Shown piece by piece: positions 8,230 to 16,537 of a stretch of 64,000 nucleotides of DNA. This DNA comes from Novosphingobium sp. RL4 (lineage in GTDB: Bacteria; Pseudomonadota; Alphaproteobacteria; Sphingomonadales; Sphingomonadaceae). Position 1 is the first letter of the stretch. Each line of letters opens with the position of its first letter. The position numbers were made by a program, and so were the translations under genes. The stretch covers positions 1-64,000 of the forward strand of contig NZ_CP141944.1 in NCBI RefSeq assembly GCF_035658495.1, given 5' to 3'. The notes beneath the pieces were generated by a model, which ran no database searches, had not been told where the DNA came from, and worked only from the letters and a program-made list of their open reading frames with translations.

Positions 8230-9360
8230 TCAGGGCCTCGCGAGCGCCGCCTCGGTCACGCGGCGATAGATGCGCACGAGCATGTCGAGATCGGGGATCG
8301 CCACCGCTTCATCGCGCTTGTGCATCGTCGCGTTCGACAGGCCGAACTCGATCACCGGCGAAAGGTCCTTGAGGAAGCGGGCGTCCGAAGTTCCGCCGCT
8401 GGTGGAAAGCTCCGGCTCCACCCCGGTCTCGGCGCGGATCGCTTCCGCCAGCATGGCGGAGAACGCGCCGGGCTCGGTAAGGAACGCCTCGCCCGAAATC
8501 ACCGGGCGCGCGGTCCCGCCGTGGCGCTCGGCAATCTCGGTGACGCGGCGCGACAGGCTTTCGCCGGTGTGCAGGTCGTTGAAGCGGATCGAGATGCGCG
8601 CCGAGGCCCGGGCCGGAATCACATTGGTGGCCGGATTGCCGACAGTGAGGTCGGTCACTTCAAGATTGCTGGCCTGGAACCAGTCGGTCCCTTCGTCCAG
8701 CACGATGGCGTCGAGTTCGGACAGCATCGCCACCAGCCCGGTGATCGGATTGTTGGCCAGATGCGGATAGGCGACGTGGCCCTGCACGCCTTCCACCTCA
8801 AGCCAGATGTTGACCGAGCCGCGACGGCCGATCTTCATCATGTCGCCCAGGCGGTGCACCGAAGTAGGCTCTCCGACGAGGCAGAGGTCAGGGATTTCGC
8901 CCACTTCGCGCATGTGATCGATCAGGGCGAGCGTACCGAAGCGCGCCGGGCCTTCCTCGTCGCCGGTGATGACGAAGCTGATCGTACCCGCTTCCGCCGG
9001 GATCTGCGCGGCGGCGGCAACCATGCAGGCGATGGAGCCCTTCATGTCCACCGCACCGCGGCCGTAAAGCAGCTCGCCGCGCACTTCCGGCGCGAAGGGA
9101 GCGCTGCTCCAGCCCTCGCCCGGAGGCACAACGTCGAGGTGGCCGGCGAAGGCGAAGTGGCGCGAACCCACGGGGCCCTTGCGGATCGCGAAAAGGTTCT
9201 CGACCGGGCCGTCTGGTGCCTTACCCGCGAGGAAGCGATGGACCGCGAAGCCGAGCGGGGCGAGCTGGCTTTCCAGGCAATCGAACACCGCGCCGGTTGC
9301 GGGCGTGACGCTGGGGCAGGCAAGCAGGGCTTCGGCGAGCGCGAGTACGGGTTCGGTCAT
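8230..9360 (-). CDS. dapE: Succinyl-diaminopimelate desuccinylase
   Basis: A 376-residue di-zinc M20 peptidase-family enzyme of the lysine/DAP pathway. Metal and catalytic motifs are clear: GHLDVVPPG (His ligand), GRGAVDMKG (bridging Asp), TGDEEGPA (general-base Glu and Glu ligand), GEPTS, and a C-terminal His in NATMHKRDE. STSGGTSDARF near the C-terminus is typical of DapE and favours it over ArgE. I chose the ATG at 9360 (MTEPVLALAEALL), which matches the usual N-terminus; in-frame codons further upstream have no family similarity. It is divergent from the cupin gene. Confidence 0.93.
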   Translation of the reverse strand: MTEPVLALAEALLACPSVTPATGAVFDCLESQLAPLGFAVHRFLAGKAPDGPVENLFAIRKGPVGSRHFAFAGHLDVVPPGEGWSSAPFAPEVRGELLYGRGAVDMKGSIACMVAAAAQIPAEAGTISFVITGDEEGPARFGTLALIDHMREVGEIPDLCLVGEPTSVHRLGDMMKIGRRGSVNIWLEVEGVQGHVAYPHLANNPITGLVAMLSELDAIVLDEGTDWFQASNLEVTDLTVGNPATNVIPARASARISIRFNDLHTGESLSRRVTEIAERHGGTARPVISGEAFLTEPGAFSAMLAEAIRAETGVEPELSTSGGTSDARFLKDLSPVIEFGLSNATMHKRDEAVAIPDLDMLVRIYRRVTEAALARP

Positions 9361-9430
9361 GGCCCGGGCCATTGCACAGGAGCGCGCCCAAGACCATAGC
9401 CGAAGCACAGCGTTTCGCGGGAGAGCGACC

Positions 9431-9892
9431 ATGCCCAAACTGGATATCGAAGCCATCCCACCCTCGAACGGCACCGGCTACCCGGCGCCTTTCGATACGG
9501 CGGTCGAGGGTCGCTGGTGGCGCCGCCTCGCACCCGTGGGCGGGTTGACCGAAATGGGCGCCAGCCATGTCGTGCTGAAGCCCGGAGCATGGTCCAGCCA
9601 GCGCCACTGGCACGAGGGCGAGGACGAATTGCTGGTGATGCTCTCGGGTGAGGCGGTACTGGTCGAGGATGACAGCCGCACCGTGCTGCGCCCCGGCGAC
9701 ATATGCGCCTGGGCCAGGGGCGTGCGGCTAGGCCATCACCTGCGCAACGAAAGCGATGCCGACTGCGTGTTCATCGCGGTCAGCGCAGGCCGGGACGCGG
9801 GCGGTTCCTATCCCGACATCGACATGATGTGGAACGAGCAGGGCTACCTCCACAAGGACGGCACTCCCTACCCCGCCAGACGCCTGCGATAG
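9431..9892 (+). CDS. Cupin domain protein
   Basis: A 153-residue single-cupin protein. The first cupin motif is seen as RHWHEGEDELLVMLSGEAVL (metal-ligand His and Glu) and the second around LRPGDICAWARGVRLGHHLRN. Cupins of this short type may bind a metal and a small ligand, but no substrate can be assigned. It starts 70 bases from dapE on the opposite strand and ends four bases before the convergent GST gene. Confidence 0.8.
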   Translation: MPKLDIEAIPPSNGTGYPAPFDTAVEGRWWRRLAPVGGLTEMGASHVVLKPGAWSSQRHWHEGEDELLVMLSGEAVLVEDDSRTVLRPGDICAWARGVRLGHHLRNESDADCVFIAVSAGRDAGGSYPDIDMMWNEQGYLHKDGTPYPARRLR

Positions 9893-9896
9893 CGTG

Positions 9897-10559
9897 CTAC
9901 TGGACCGGGGTCTCGTATTGCTCGATGACCCAGTCCTCGGCCTCGGCGGCGTTGATCCACTGCTGCATCCACTCGTGCTCCCACATGGCCTGCATATAGG
10001 CCTGCGCGAAGCCGGGAACGCCGACGCCGTAAGTGAGGAAGCGGCTGACCACCGGCGCGTAGATCACGTCTGCCGCGCTGAAGGTGCCGAACAGGAACGG
10101 CCCGCCCTTGCCGAAACGGGCACGCGCTTCCGCCCAGAGCGTGAGGATGCGCACGACATCCGCGCGGACATCCTCACCCAGCGACACGCCCTGGACACGG
10201 GTGCGGATGTTCATCGGACAGGCGCGGCGCAGCGCCATGTAGCTGGAGTGCATCTCGGCCACCATCGAACGGGCCATCGCGCGCGCGGCATCGTCCTTCG
10301 GCCAGAAACGGTCACGGCCGACCTTGTCCGCCAGATAATCAATGATGGCGAGACTGTCCCACACCACCGCTTCGCCGTCCCAGAGAATCGGCACCTTGCC
10401 GTGGCTCGGTGCGAGATCGTCGGAACTGCGCTTGGCTTCCCAGTCGTCGCCGAACAGCGGGACCGTGATTTCTTCGAAGGCAAGGCCCGACTGCTTGCAG
10501 GCCAGCCAGCCGCGGAGCGACCAGCTCGAATAGTTCTTGTTGCCGATAATAAGCTTCAC
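9897..10559 (-). CDS. Glutathione S-transferase family protein
   Basis: A 220-residue GST. The N-terminal thioredoxin-fold domain has NKNYSSWSLRGWL (probable catalytic Ser/Tyr region), the cis-Pro GKVPIL near residue 56 and VWDSLAII, where the glutathione gamma-glutamyl contact is expected. The C-terminal helical domain holds FSAADVIYAPV (the N-cap/hydrophobic staple region). These proteins conjugate or reduce electrophiles with glutathione; a specific substrate is not evident. The gene is monocistronic by context. Confidence 0.87.
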   Translation of the reverse strand: MKLIIGNKNYSSWSLRGWLACKQSGLAFEEITVPLFGDDWEAKRSSDDLAPSHGKVPILWDGEAVVWDSLAIIDYLADKVGRDRFWPKDDAARAMARSMVAEMHSSYMALRRACPMNIRTRVQGVSLGEDVRADVVRILTLWAEARARFGKGGPFLFGTFSAADVIYAPVVSRFLTYGVGVPGFAQAYMQAMWEHEWMQQWINAAEAEDWVIEQYETPVQ

Positions 10560-10731
10560 TGCGCAGTTCCCCGTAGGCTGACCAAGGGAACTATCGGTTC
10601 AGCCTGGCAAAGTCGAGGATGAACGCCGTAGCAACGTGTCGCAGGAGGGGAAGGAGGAAAGCAGGAGAGAAACGCCCCCCTGCTCCGCCATGACTGCCAA
10701 GGTCAGGCATTCACCGATCCGCTGCGTGCCT

Positions 10732-11733
10732 TTAGAAAAGGCGCGTGAGATAGAAGAACAGCGCGCCCACGACCGCGCTCGCCGGGATGGTCACGAACCA
10801 TGCGACGATGACGCGGCTTGCCACCGACCAGCGCACCGCGCTGGCGCGGCGGGCGGCGCCGGTGCCCACGACGGCGCCGGTAATGGCGTGCGTGGTCGAG
10901 ACAGGAATGCCCATGGCGCTGGCCCCGAAGACCACGATCGAGCCGGCCGTGGAGGCGCAGAAGCCCGAGTGATGGTTGAGCTTGGTGAGCTTCGAGCCCA
11001 TCGTCTTGATGATCTTCCACCCGCCCGAGAGCGTGCCGATCGAGATCGCCGTGTAGCAGGCGAGCACGACCCATTCGGGCACATGGAAGCCGCCTTCGAG
11101 GTGCCCGGTGGAATAGAGCAGCACCGCGATGATGCCCATGGTCTTCTGCGCGTCGTTGCCGCCGTGGCTGATCGAGTAGGCCGCCGAGGAGAACAGATGC
11201 AGCGTCTTGAAGACGCCGTTGGACGCACGCGGGGTGGAGCCCTTGAACAGCCACGAGGTCAGCAGCATCATGCCCATCGCCAGGATGAAGCCCAGCACCG
11301 GCGAGGCGACGATGGCGATCACCGTCTTCACGGTGCCTTCCGATTCGACGACACCCGGCCCGGCCGCCGCGATGCCGGCGCCCAGCAGGCCGCCGATCAG
11401 CGCATGGCTGGAGGACGAGGGGATGCCCTTGATCCAGGTCAGCACGTTCCAGAACATCGCGCCCACGAGCGCGCCGAACACCACAGCAGGCGTCACCGCG
11501 TCCTTGTCGATGATGCCCTTGCCCACCGTCTCGGCGACGTGGAGGCCCATGATCCAGTAGGCGGCGAAATTGCCGAATGCGGCGAACAGCACGGCCACGA
11601 CCGGCGAGAGCAGGCGCGTGGCCACCACGGTCGCAATGGCGTTGGCAGCGTCATGCAGCCCGTTCAGGAAGTCGAAGGCGAGCGCCAGCGCGACGAGGCC
11701 GAACAGCAGCGGCAGGGCGAGGGTATGCTCCAT
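10732..11733 (-). CDS. pit: Inorganic phosphate transporter, PiT family
   Basis: A 333-residue low-affinity phosphate permease. Both PiT signature repeats are visible: NGLHDAANAIATVVATR near the N-terminus and SHGGNDAQKTMG in the second half. GIPSSSSHA and GIPVSTTHA flank them. About ten membrane helices are expected. It lies 16 bases downstream of the NUDIX-DUF47 gene. DUF47 (PhoU-like) proteins are normal partners of PiT permeases, so the two very probably form one phosphate-uptake operon. Confidence 0.95.
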   Translation of the reverse strand: MEHTLALPLLFGLVALALAFDFLNGLHDAANAIATVVATRLLSPVVAVLFAAFGNFAAYWIMGLHVAETVGKGIIDKDAVTPAVVFGALVGAMFWNVLTWIKGIPSSSSHALIGGLLGAGIAAAGPGVVESEGTVKTVIAIVASPVLGFILAMGMMLLTSWLFKGSTPRASNGVFKTLHLFSSAAYSISHGGNDAQKTMGIIAVLLYSTGHLEGGFHVPEWVVLACYTAISIGTLSGGWKIIKTMGSKLTKLNHHSGFCASTAGSIVVFGASAMGIPVSTTHAITGAVVGTGAARRASAVRWSVASRVIVAWFVTIPASAVVGALFFYLTRLF

Positions 11734-11749
11734 GTCGAGTGTCCGCCGG

Positions 11750-12886
11750 TCAGGCGTGATCGATCACGAGACCGTCGATCTCGTTCGCGACGTCCTCGAA
11801 ACGGTCGACCACGCGTTCGAGGCGCTTGAACATTTCCTGGCGCACGATGAAGTGCAGAGCGTCTTTTCCGCTATCCGCCTTGAACACGCGCTTGAGGCCG
11901 GCGGCATGGATCTCGTCGGCATGGCCTTCCATGCGCACGAGGCGCTCGGTCAGTTCATGCAGGCGATGGCCATTGTCGGCGATCTTGCGCAGCAGCGGCA
12001 TGATCTCGGCCGTGAGGCGCGCGGCGTCGACGATGATCGCCGCCATGTCGATCATTTCCGGCTCGAACTCGGCCACTTCGTAAAGGTTCACGGCAGTCGC
12101 CACCTGCTGCATCTCGTCGATGGCATCGTCCATCGTCGTGATGAGGCTGGTGATCGACGAACGATCGAACGGCGTCAGGAAGGTGCGGCGCACCGTCTGG
12201 AGCACTTCGCGGGTGATATTGTCCGCGTCATGCTCGCGTTCCTCGATCTCGCGAATGTGCTGTCCGCGACCCGGACCGCCCTGCGCGAGTCGCGCCAGCG
12301 CATCCGCGCCGGCAACCAGCGTGGCAGCCTGCTGCTCGAACAGCTCGAAGAAATTGCCCTGCTGCGGAAGCAGCTTCTGGAACCAGGCAAACATCGTATT
12401 GACCCCTGTCTTTTCGGCCATCCTGTCGGCCACCGCGCCGAGCAGGCGCGCGGGACTGGCGGCGGCGCGGAACTCGCGCGCGCCGAACGAACGGATCAGC
12501 GCGCGAAGATCCTCTTCGTCGACCGCCTTAGCGGCGTCGGACAGAGAGAACCAGCGCCGTTCGCGCTGATGTTGTTCGTCCCAGGTATCGAGTTCCTCGG
12601 TTACCGAGAACGGGAAGACGTCAACGTCCGCCCAGACCGACGCGCCCGAGGCGCGCTGCTTGCGATAGCGATACGACCCCAGCGGAACCGGACAGGCCGC
12701 GCCGAGCACGCCCGCCTCTTCCTCTGCCTCCGCTGCAGCAGCGGCGTGAGGGAGCAGGCCCTTCATCAACCCGCCCTTGGGAATTACCCAGCGGCGGGTG
12801 CTGCGCGACGTGATCAGCAGGATCTGGATAGGCGCATCCACGGCAGGGCCGACGGTACGATAGGGAAGAACGGCGATCTGGCGCAT
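11750..12886 (-). CDS. NUDIX hydrolase fused in frame to a DUF47 PiT-accessory protein
   Basis: One uninterrupted frame of 378 codons encodes two domains. Residues 1-160 are a NUDIX hydrolase: the box includes PKGGLMKG and AEAEEEAGV, so the catalytic EExG part is intact but the usual Arg is Ala. Residues 165-378 are a DUF47/PhoU-like helical bundle (MFAWFQKLLPQQGNFFELFE onward), normally a separate partner of PiT. Met165 (12394) is preceded by AGGGG eight bases upstream, so DUF47 may also be made alone by internal initiation. The main start has AAGGAG seven bases upstream. NUDIX enzymes of this type may hydrolyse diphosphoinositol or nucleotide polyphosphates; the substrate here is unknown. 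PiT follows after 16 bases. Confidence 0.85.
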   Translation of the reverse strand: MRQIAVLPYRTVGPAVDAPIQILLITSRSTRRWVIPKGGLMKGLLPHAAAAAEAEEEAGVLGAACPVPLGSYRYRKQRASGASVWADVDVFPFSVTEELDTWDEQHQRERRWFSLSDAAKAVDEEDLRALIRSFGAREFRAAASPARLLGAVADRMAEKTGVNTMFAWFQKLLPQQGNFFELFEQQAATLVAGADALARLAQGGPGRGQHIREIEEREHDADNITREVLQTVRRTFLTPFDRSSITSLITTMDDAIDEMQQVATAVNLYEVAEFEPEMIDMAAIIVDAARLTAEIMPLLRKIADNGHRLHELTERLVRMEGHADEIHAAGLKRVFKADSGKDALHFIVRQEMFKRLERVVDRFEDVANEIDGLVIDHA

Positions 12887-12942
12887 GGCGAGACTCCTTT
12901 CTTCTCATTGGTGCGACCGAGCGCCTCTAGGGGAACTGCGTC

Positions 12943-12959
12943 CGTCACGCAATCGTCAC
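12943..12959 (+). promoter_or_regulatory. PHO-box-like direct repeat upstream of the phosphate-transport operon
   Basis: CGTCAC occurs at 12943-12948 and again at 12954-12959, an 11-bp period as in PhoB-binding PHO boxes (TGTCA-type repeats). It lies 57-73 bases upstream of the NUDIX-DUF47 start, although the repeat reads on the strand opposite to the operon. This is inference from spacing and partial consensus only. Confidence 0.3.
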
Positions 12960-13108
12960 ATTCGCAGTTTTGCCGGCAAGACGTTCTTCGCGGCGAGGAT
13001 GATCGCGAATTACGAACGCAGCGTTACAGGTTTCGCATCCCTGAAAAGCAATCGGCGCGCCAACCGCGGGTGCGGGGCGCGCCGGAAAGCTGTTGAAGGA
13101 CGGGAGTA

Positions 13109-13750
13109 TCAGGTCAGCGAATCGCCGAAGACCGCACCGCGCAGTTCAGCAATGCCAAGCCCCTTTTCCGACGACGTGATGTGCACTTCCGGATAGGCCG
13201 CCGGATGCTTGCGCGCTTCAGCCACGGTTTCCGCGTGGACCTTTTCCAGTTCGCTTGCCTTGATCTTGTCCGACTTGGTCAGGACGATGCGGTAGCCGAC
13301 AGCGGCTTCGTCCAGCATCTTCATCATCTCGGCATCCACGGTCTTCACGCCGTGACGGGCATCGACCAGCAGCAGCGTGCGCTTCAGCACGACGCGGCCA
13401 CGCAGATAATCCCGTACCAGGCGCCGCCACGTCTCGACGACGGCGGGCGGAGCCTTGGCGAAGCCGTAACCCGGCATGTCGACGAGGCGGAACTGCATCG
13501 GCTCCCCCACCTCGAAGAAGTTGAGTTCCTGCGTGCGGCCCGGCGTCACCGAAGTGCGCGCGATCGACTTGCGGCCGGTCAGCGCATTGAGCAGCGACGA
13601 CTTGCCGACGTTCGAGCGACCGCAGAAGGCGATCTCCGGAGCGTCGGGGTCTGGCAGGAACTTGAGCGCAGGCGCGCTCTTCAGGAACGTCACCGGTCCT
13701 GAAAAGAGCTTGCGCGCCTGTTCGATCAGTTCTGCCTGTTCTTCGTTCAT
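13109..13750 (-). CDS. engB: Ribosome biogenesis GTP-binding protein EngB/YihA
   Basis: A 213-residue TRAFAC GTPase needed for large-subunit ribosome assembly. The G1 loop GRSNVGKSS is near residue 44, the G2 Thr lies in TPGRTQ, G3 is DMPGYGFAKA, G4 is TKSD near 158, and ITSS serves as G5. Length and N-terminal extension are normal. It follows yidC by eight bases on the same strand and probably belongs to the rnpA-yidD-yidC transcript. Confidence 0.95.
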   Translation of the reverse strand: MNEEQAELIEQARKLFSGPVTFLKSAPALKFLPDPDAPEIAFCGRSNVGKSSLLNALTGRKSIARTSVTPGRTQELNFFEVGEPMQFRLVDMPGYGFAKAPPAVVETWRRLVRDYLRGRVVLKRTLLLVDARHGVKTVDAEMMKMLDEAAVGYRIVLTKSDKIKASELEKVHAETVAEARKHPAAYPEVHITSSEKGLGIAELRGAVFGDSLT

Positions 13751-13758
13751 GATGTGTC

Positions 13759-15528
13759 TCAGGCCTTGCTCTTGCCGCGCTCTGAGGCGCGCGCCTTGTC
13801 CTGCGCTTCCTTCTCGGCCATCGCCTTGAGCTGCGGATGGCGGCTGTAAAGGAACTTCTGCTGGGCGATGGTCAGCAGGTTCGAGGTAATCCAGTAGACC
13901 AGCAGGCCCGAGGCGAACGGCGCCATCACGAACATCATGAACCAGGGCATGAGCGCGAAGACCTGCTGCTGCGCCGGGTCCATCTGGGCCGGGTTCAGCT
14001 TGAACTGCAGGTACATCGTCACGCCGAGCAGCAGGGCGAGCACGCCGATCGCCAGGAAGCTCGGCGGATCGAACGGCAGCAGGCCGAACAGGTTGAGGAT
14101 GTGGAGCGGATCGGGCGCCGAAAGGTCCTTGATCCAGAACACAAAGGGCTGGTGGCGCATCTCGATCGCGAGGATCAGCGTCTTGTAGAGCGCGAAGAAC
14201 ACCGGGATCTGGAGGAACATCGGCAGGCAGCCGGCGAGCGGGTTCACCTTCTCCTGCTTGTAGAGCGCCATGATCTCAAGCTGCTGCTTCTGCTTATCGT
14301 CCTTGTAGCGCTCCTGGATCGCCTTCATCTTCGGCTGGATCGCGCGCATCGCGGCCATCGAGGCGAAGCCGCGCTGGGCGACCGGGAACATGATGCCGCG
14401 CACGATGGCGGTCAGCAGGATGATGGCGACGCCAAAGTTGCCGACGAGCTTGAACAGCGAGGTGAGCAGCCAGAAGATCGGCTTCTCGAACCAGCGGAAC
14501 CAGCCCCAGTCGATCGACAGGCCGAAGTTGGGGATGCCCGCCTTTTCATAGGCGTCGAGCACATTGTGCTCCTTGGCGCCCGCGAAGAGCTTGGTCGTCA
14601 CCGCCAGGCGCTGGCCGGGCTGGACGATCTTCTGGTCGTAGACGAGATCGGCGCGGAAAATCTGATTGCCGAGCGAGCGGAAAGTGCCCTTTGCGGCGGT
14701 GTTGACCGGGGCGAGTGCCGACATCCAGTAGACGTCGGTGAAGCCGAGCCAGTCGGCCTTGCCCGCCTGATCGATATTGCCGGCGCTGACGACATCCTTG
14801 TAATTGGTGCCGAACGTCACGGAGCCGTCGAACGCGCCGATCGGGCCGGAATGGACGTTCCAGGTATCGAGGCTGGCCGTACGGTCAGTGCGGTTGACGA
14901 CGCCAAAGGCCTGAAGCGTAACGGGCGCCGGGCCCTTGTTCGCCACCGCCTGATCGACGGTGATGAGATAGTTGTCGTCGATCCTGTACGTCAGCGTGAA
15001 GAGCTGGCCCGCACCGTTATCCCACGTCAGGGTTACGGGCGTGGCCGGCGTCAGCCGTGCGCCGGCAGGCGCCGTCCACACGATCGGAGTGTCGAGACCC
15101 GGCGCCTTCACGCCCTGCCCAACCCAGCCGAAACGCGCAAACTGCTGCGCGGGAGTGCCGGCGGGCGAATAGATGCGGACGGGGCCCGAATCCTTCTTCA
15201 CCGTTTCCCGGTGACGGTTGATGACCAGGTCATCGACAACGCCGCCGTTGAGATTGATCGAACCCGACAGGCCGGGCGCCGCGATCGGCACGCGGTTGCC
15301 GCCGGTCAGCGCGGTCTTGAGGTCCTGCTGCTCCAGCGCGACTTCGCCCGAATCGGTGAGGCCGCCTTCGCGGGTCGGCTTGCCGGTGCTGCCCGCGGTC
15401 GGAGTGGCCTGCTCGACCGGCTGGGGCTTGTTCGCCTGCGGGTAGAAATACCCGACCCCGGCCTCCCAGCCGAAGAGCACGAGCGCGGTCAGGACGACCG
15501 CCAGGATGATGTTGCGCTGCTTATCCAC
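13759..15528 (-). CDS. yidC: Membrane protein insertase YidC
   Basis: A 589-residue Oxa1/YidC insertase that works with or without SecYEG to fold inner-membrane proteins. It has an N-terminal signal-anchor (NIILAVVLTALVLFGW), a large periplasmic beta domain (about 60-330) and the C-terminal five-helix insertase core with the cytoplasmic charged hairpin (MAAMRAIQPKMKAIQERY). The C-terminal tail is basic. I chose the GTG at 15528 (V-DKQRNIIL), with AGGA upstream; the frame stays open to 15624, but that would overlap yidD and adds residues foreign to the family. Upstream are yidD and rnpA, downstream engB. Confidence 0.96.
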   Translation of the reverse strand: MDKQRNIILAVVLTALVLFGWEAGVGYFYPQANKPQPVEQATPTAGSTGKPTREGGLTDSGEVALEQQDLKTALTGGNRVPIAAPGLSGSINLNGGVVDDLVINRHRETVKKDSGPVRIYSPAGTPAQQFARFGWVGQGVKAPGLDTPIVWTAPAGARLTPATPVTLTWDNGAGQLFTLTYRIDDNYLITVDQAVANKGPAPVTLQAFGVVNRTDRTASLDTWNVHSGPIGAFDGSVTFGTNYKDVVSAGNIDQAGKADWLGFTDVYWMSALAPVNTAAKGTFRSLGNQIFRADLVYDQKIVQPGQRLAVTTKLFAGAKEHNVLDAYEKAGIPNFGLSIDWGWFRWFEKPIFWLLTSLFKLVGNFGVAIILLTAIVRGIMFPVAQRGFASMAAMRAIQPKMKAIQERYKDDKQKQQLEIMALYKQEKVNPLAGCLPMFLQIPVFFALYKTLILAIEMRHQPFVFWIKDLSAPDPLHILNLFGLLPFDPPSFLAIGVLALLLGVTMYLQFKLNPAQMDPAQQQVFALMPWFMMFVMAPFASGLLVYWITSNLLTIAQQKFLYSRHPQLKAMAEKEAQDKARASERGKSKA

Positions 15529-15587
15529 GAAGGCTTTTCCTGTCGTATTCGCGTCGGCGGCAGCGCCTGTGGCTGCCTCGATTTCAT

Positions 15588-15833
15588 TCAGTCGGGGACG
15601 GGATCGTAGCCGTGCCCACCCCACGGTTGGCAGCGCAATAGACGCTTGAACGCCAGCCAGCCACCCTTAATCGCACCATGCTTGCCCACGGCCTCGATCG
15701 CATACTGCGAGCATGACGGAGCATAGCGGCAGGTCGGCGGCATGACGCGGGAAGGGCCGAGCTGCCAGGCGCGTGCGATGAAAATCAGCACGATTCCCGG
15801 CAGGGAAAAGAGGAAGGCCAGAGCGCGCTTCAC
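15588..15833 (-). CDS. yidD: Membrane protein insertion efficiency factor YidD
   Basis: An 81-residue protein with a short N-terminal hydrophobic/amphipathic helix and the diagnostic PPTCRYAPSCSQYAIEAVGKHG block, followed by GGWLAFKRLLRCQPWGGHGYDPVP. It assists YidC-dependent insertion at the inner membrane. The start is GTG at 15833 and overlaps the rnpA stop as GTGA, so the two are translationally coupled. yidC begins 59 bases downstream. Confidence 0.95.
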   Translation of the reverse strand: MKRALAFLFSLPGIVLIFIARAWQLGPSRVMPPTCRYAPSCSQYAIEAVGKHGAIKGGWLAFKRLLRCQPWGGHGYDPVPD

Positions 15834-16213
15834 CGCTTGCCCCTGCGAGGTCCGCCCTTGCGGCGAGGCGGATCGCCCTTGCCGGCTTCGGCCCGCGTCA
15901 ATGCAGCAAGCAGTTCCTCGCGAAGCAACGAAAAATCGCGCTCCACGCCGTTGTCGCGGCCGATCAGTACATGGTCGGTGTCGGCAAGGCCATGTTCGGG
16001 CAACATCTCGCGCAGCAGCGCCCGGAAGCGCCGCTTCATGCGGTTGCGCACGACGGCATTGCCGATCTTCTTGGTGACGGTGATACCCGCCCGCATACCC
16101 TGCCCGCCATTCGGCTTGGCAAGAAGCACGAATCCCGGCCGAGCGACTCGCAGGCCTGCATTGGCCGCAACAAAGTCGGCCCGCCTGGTCATCGTGGAGT
16201 AGGCACTGGTCAT
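15830..16213 (-). CDS. rnpA: Ribonuclease P protein component
   Basis: The protein subunit of RNase P, which matures tRNA 5' ends; 127 residues from the ATG at 16213. The conserved RNR motif region (VTKKIGNAVVRNRMKRRFRALLRE) is seen in the middle, after the aromatic/basic N-terminus (RRADFVAAN). The C-terminal tail is rich in Lys, Arg and Pro. An ATG at 16192 is an alternative start. It overlaps yidD by four bases. rpmH lies 165 bases upstream, separated by the large hairpin at 16289-16349. Confidence 0.94.
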   Translation of the reverse strand: MTSAYSTMTRRADFVAANAGLRVARPGFVLLAKPNGGQGMRAGITVTKKIGNAVVRNRMKRRFRALLREMLPEHGLADTDHVLIGRDNGVERDFSLLREELLAALTRAEAGKGDPPRRKGGPRRGKR

Positions 16214-16288
16214 CGCGGTCACAGATAGGGTCGGCGATCGACGATCACAAACTACGCGCTGAAAAAAGCGCTGATTTGCAAACGGCGG

Positions 16289-16349
16289 CGGCCCGTGCCG
16301 CCATCCGAATCCCCGAAAGGTACGGGAACTCGGATGGCGACACGGGCCG
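16289..16349 (-). promoter_or_regulatory. 26-bp hairpin between rpmH and rnpA
   Basis: Left arm 16289-16314 and right arm 16324-16349 pair around a 9-nt loop. Three positions are not Watson-Crick. Read as the minus-strand transcript (the sense of rpmH and rnpA) all three are G-U wobbles, so the RNA forms an unbroken 26-bp stem; read as the plus strand they would be A-C clashes. It begins 29 bases after the rpmH stop. A TTTTTT run lies about 20 bases beyond it, so it may be a partial terminator, an RNase III processing site or a stabiliser. Confidence 0.75.
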
Positions 16350-16378
16350 TGCCGCATCCAGCCGTGAGGCTGAAAGAC

Positions 16379-16513
16379 TTAGGCCGAAAGCTTCGAACGG
16401 CCGCGAGCGCGGCGCGCACGAAGCACCTTGCGGCCGCCGGCGGTCGCCGTGCGGGCGCGGAAGCCGTGACGGCGGGCGCGAACAAGGCGGCTGGGCTGGA
16501 AAGTGCGCTTCAT
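16379..16513 (-). CDS. rpmH: 50S ribosomal protein L34
   Basis: A 44-residue basic ribosomal protein with the full L34 sequence pattern: MKRTFQPS at the start, then [11 protein letters not shown] and [18 protein letters not shown]. Length and composition are exactly as expected. It heads the rpmH-rnpA-yidD-yidC cluster found in most bacteria. A short cUUCGg hairpin is encoded in its leader (16538-16551). Confidence 0.98.
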   Translation of the reverse strand: MKRTFQPSRLVRARRHGFRARTATAGGRKVLRARRARGRSKLSA

Positions 16514-16537
16514 GACGGTCCTCGAAATTCCAGTTAC

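Noticed and set aside
12887..13108. Possible riboswitch in the NUDIX-DUF47 leader
   Set aside because: No conserved aptamer-like core could be recognised; only the CGTCAC direct repeat stands out.
13837..15609. Open frame of 590 codons antisense to yidC
   Set aside because: It is a GC-bias shadow of yidC: composition is rich in Arg/Glu/His, there is no recognisable domain, and the yidC sense frame is fully conserved.
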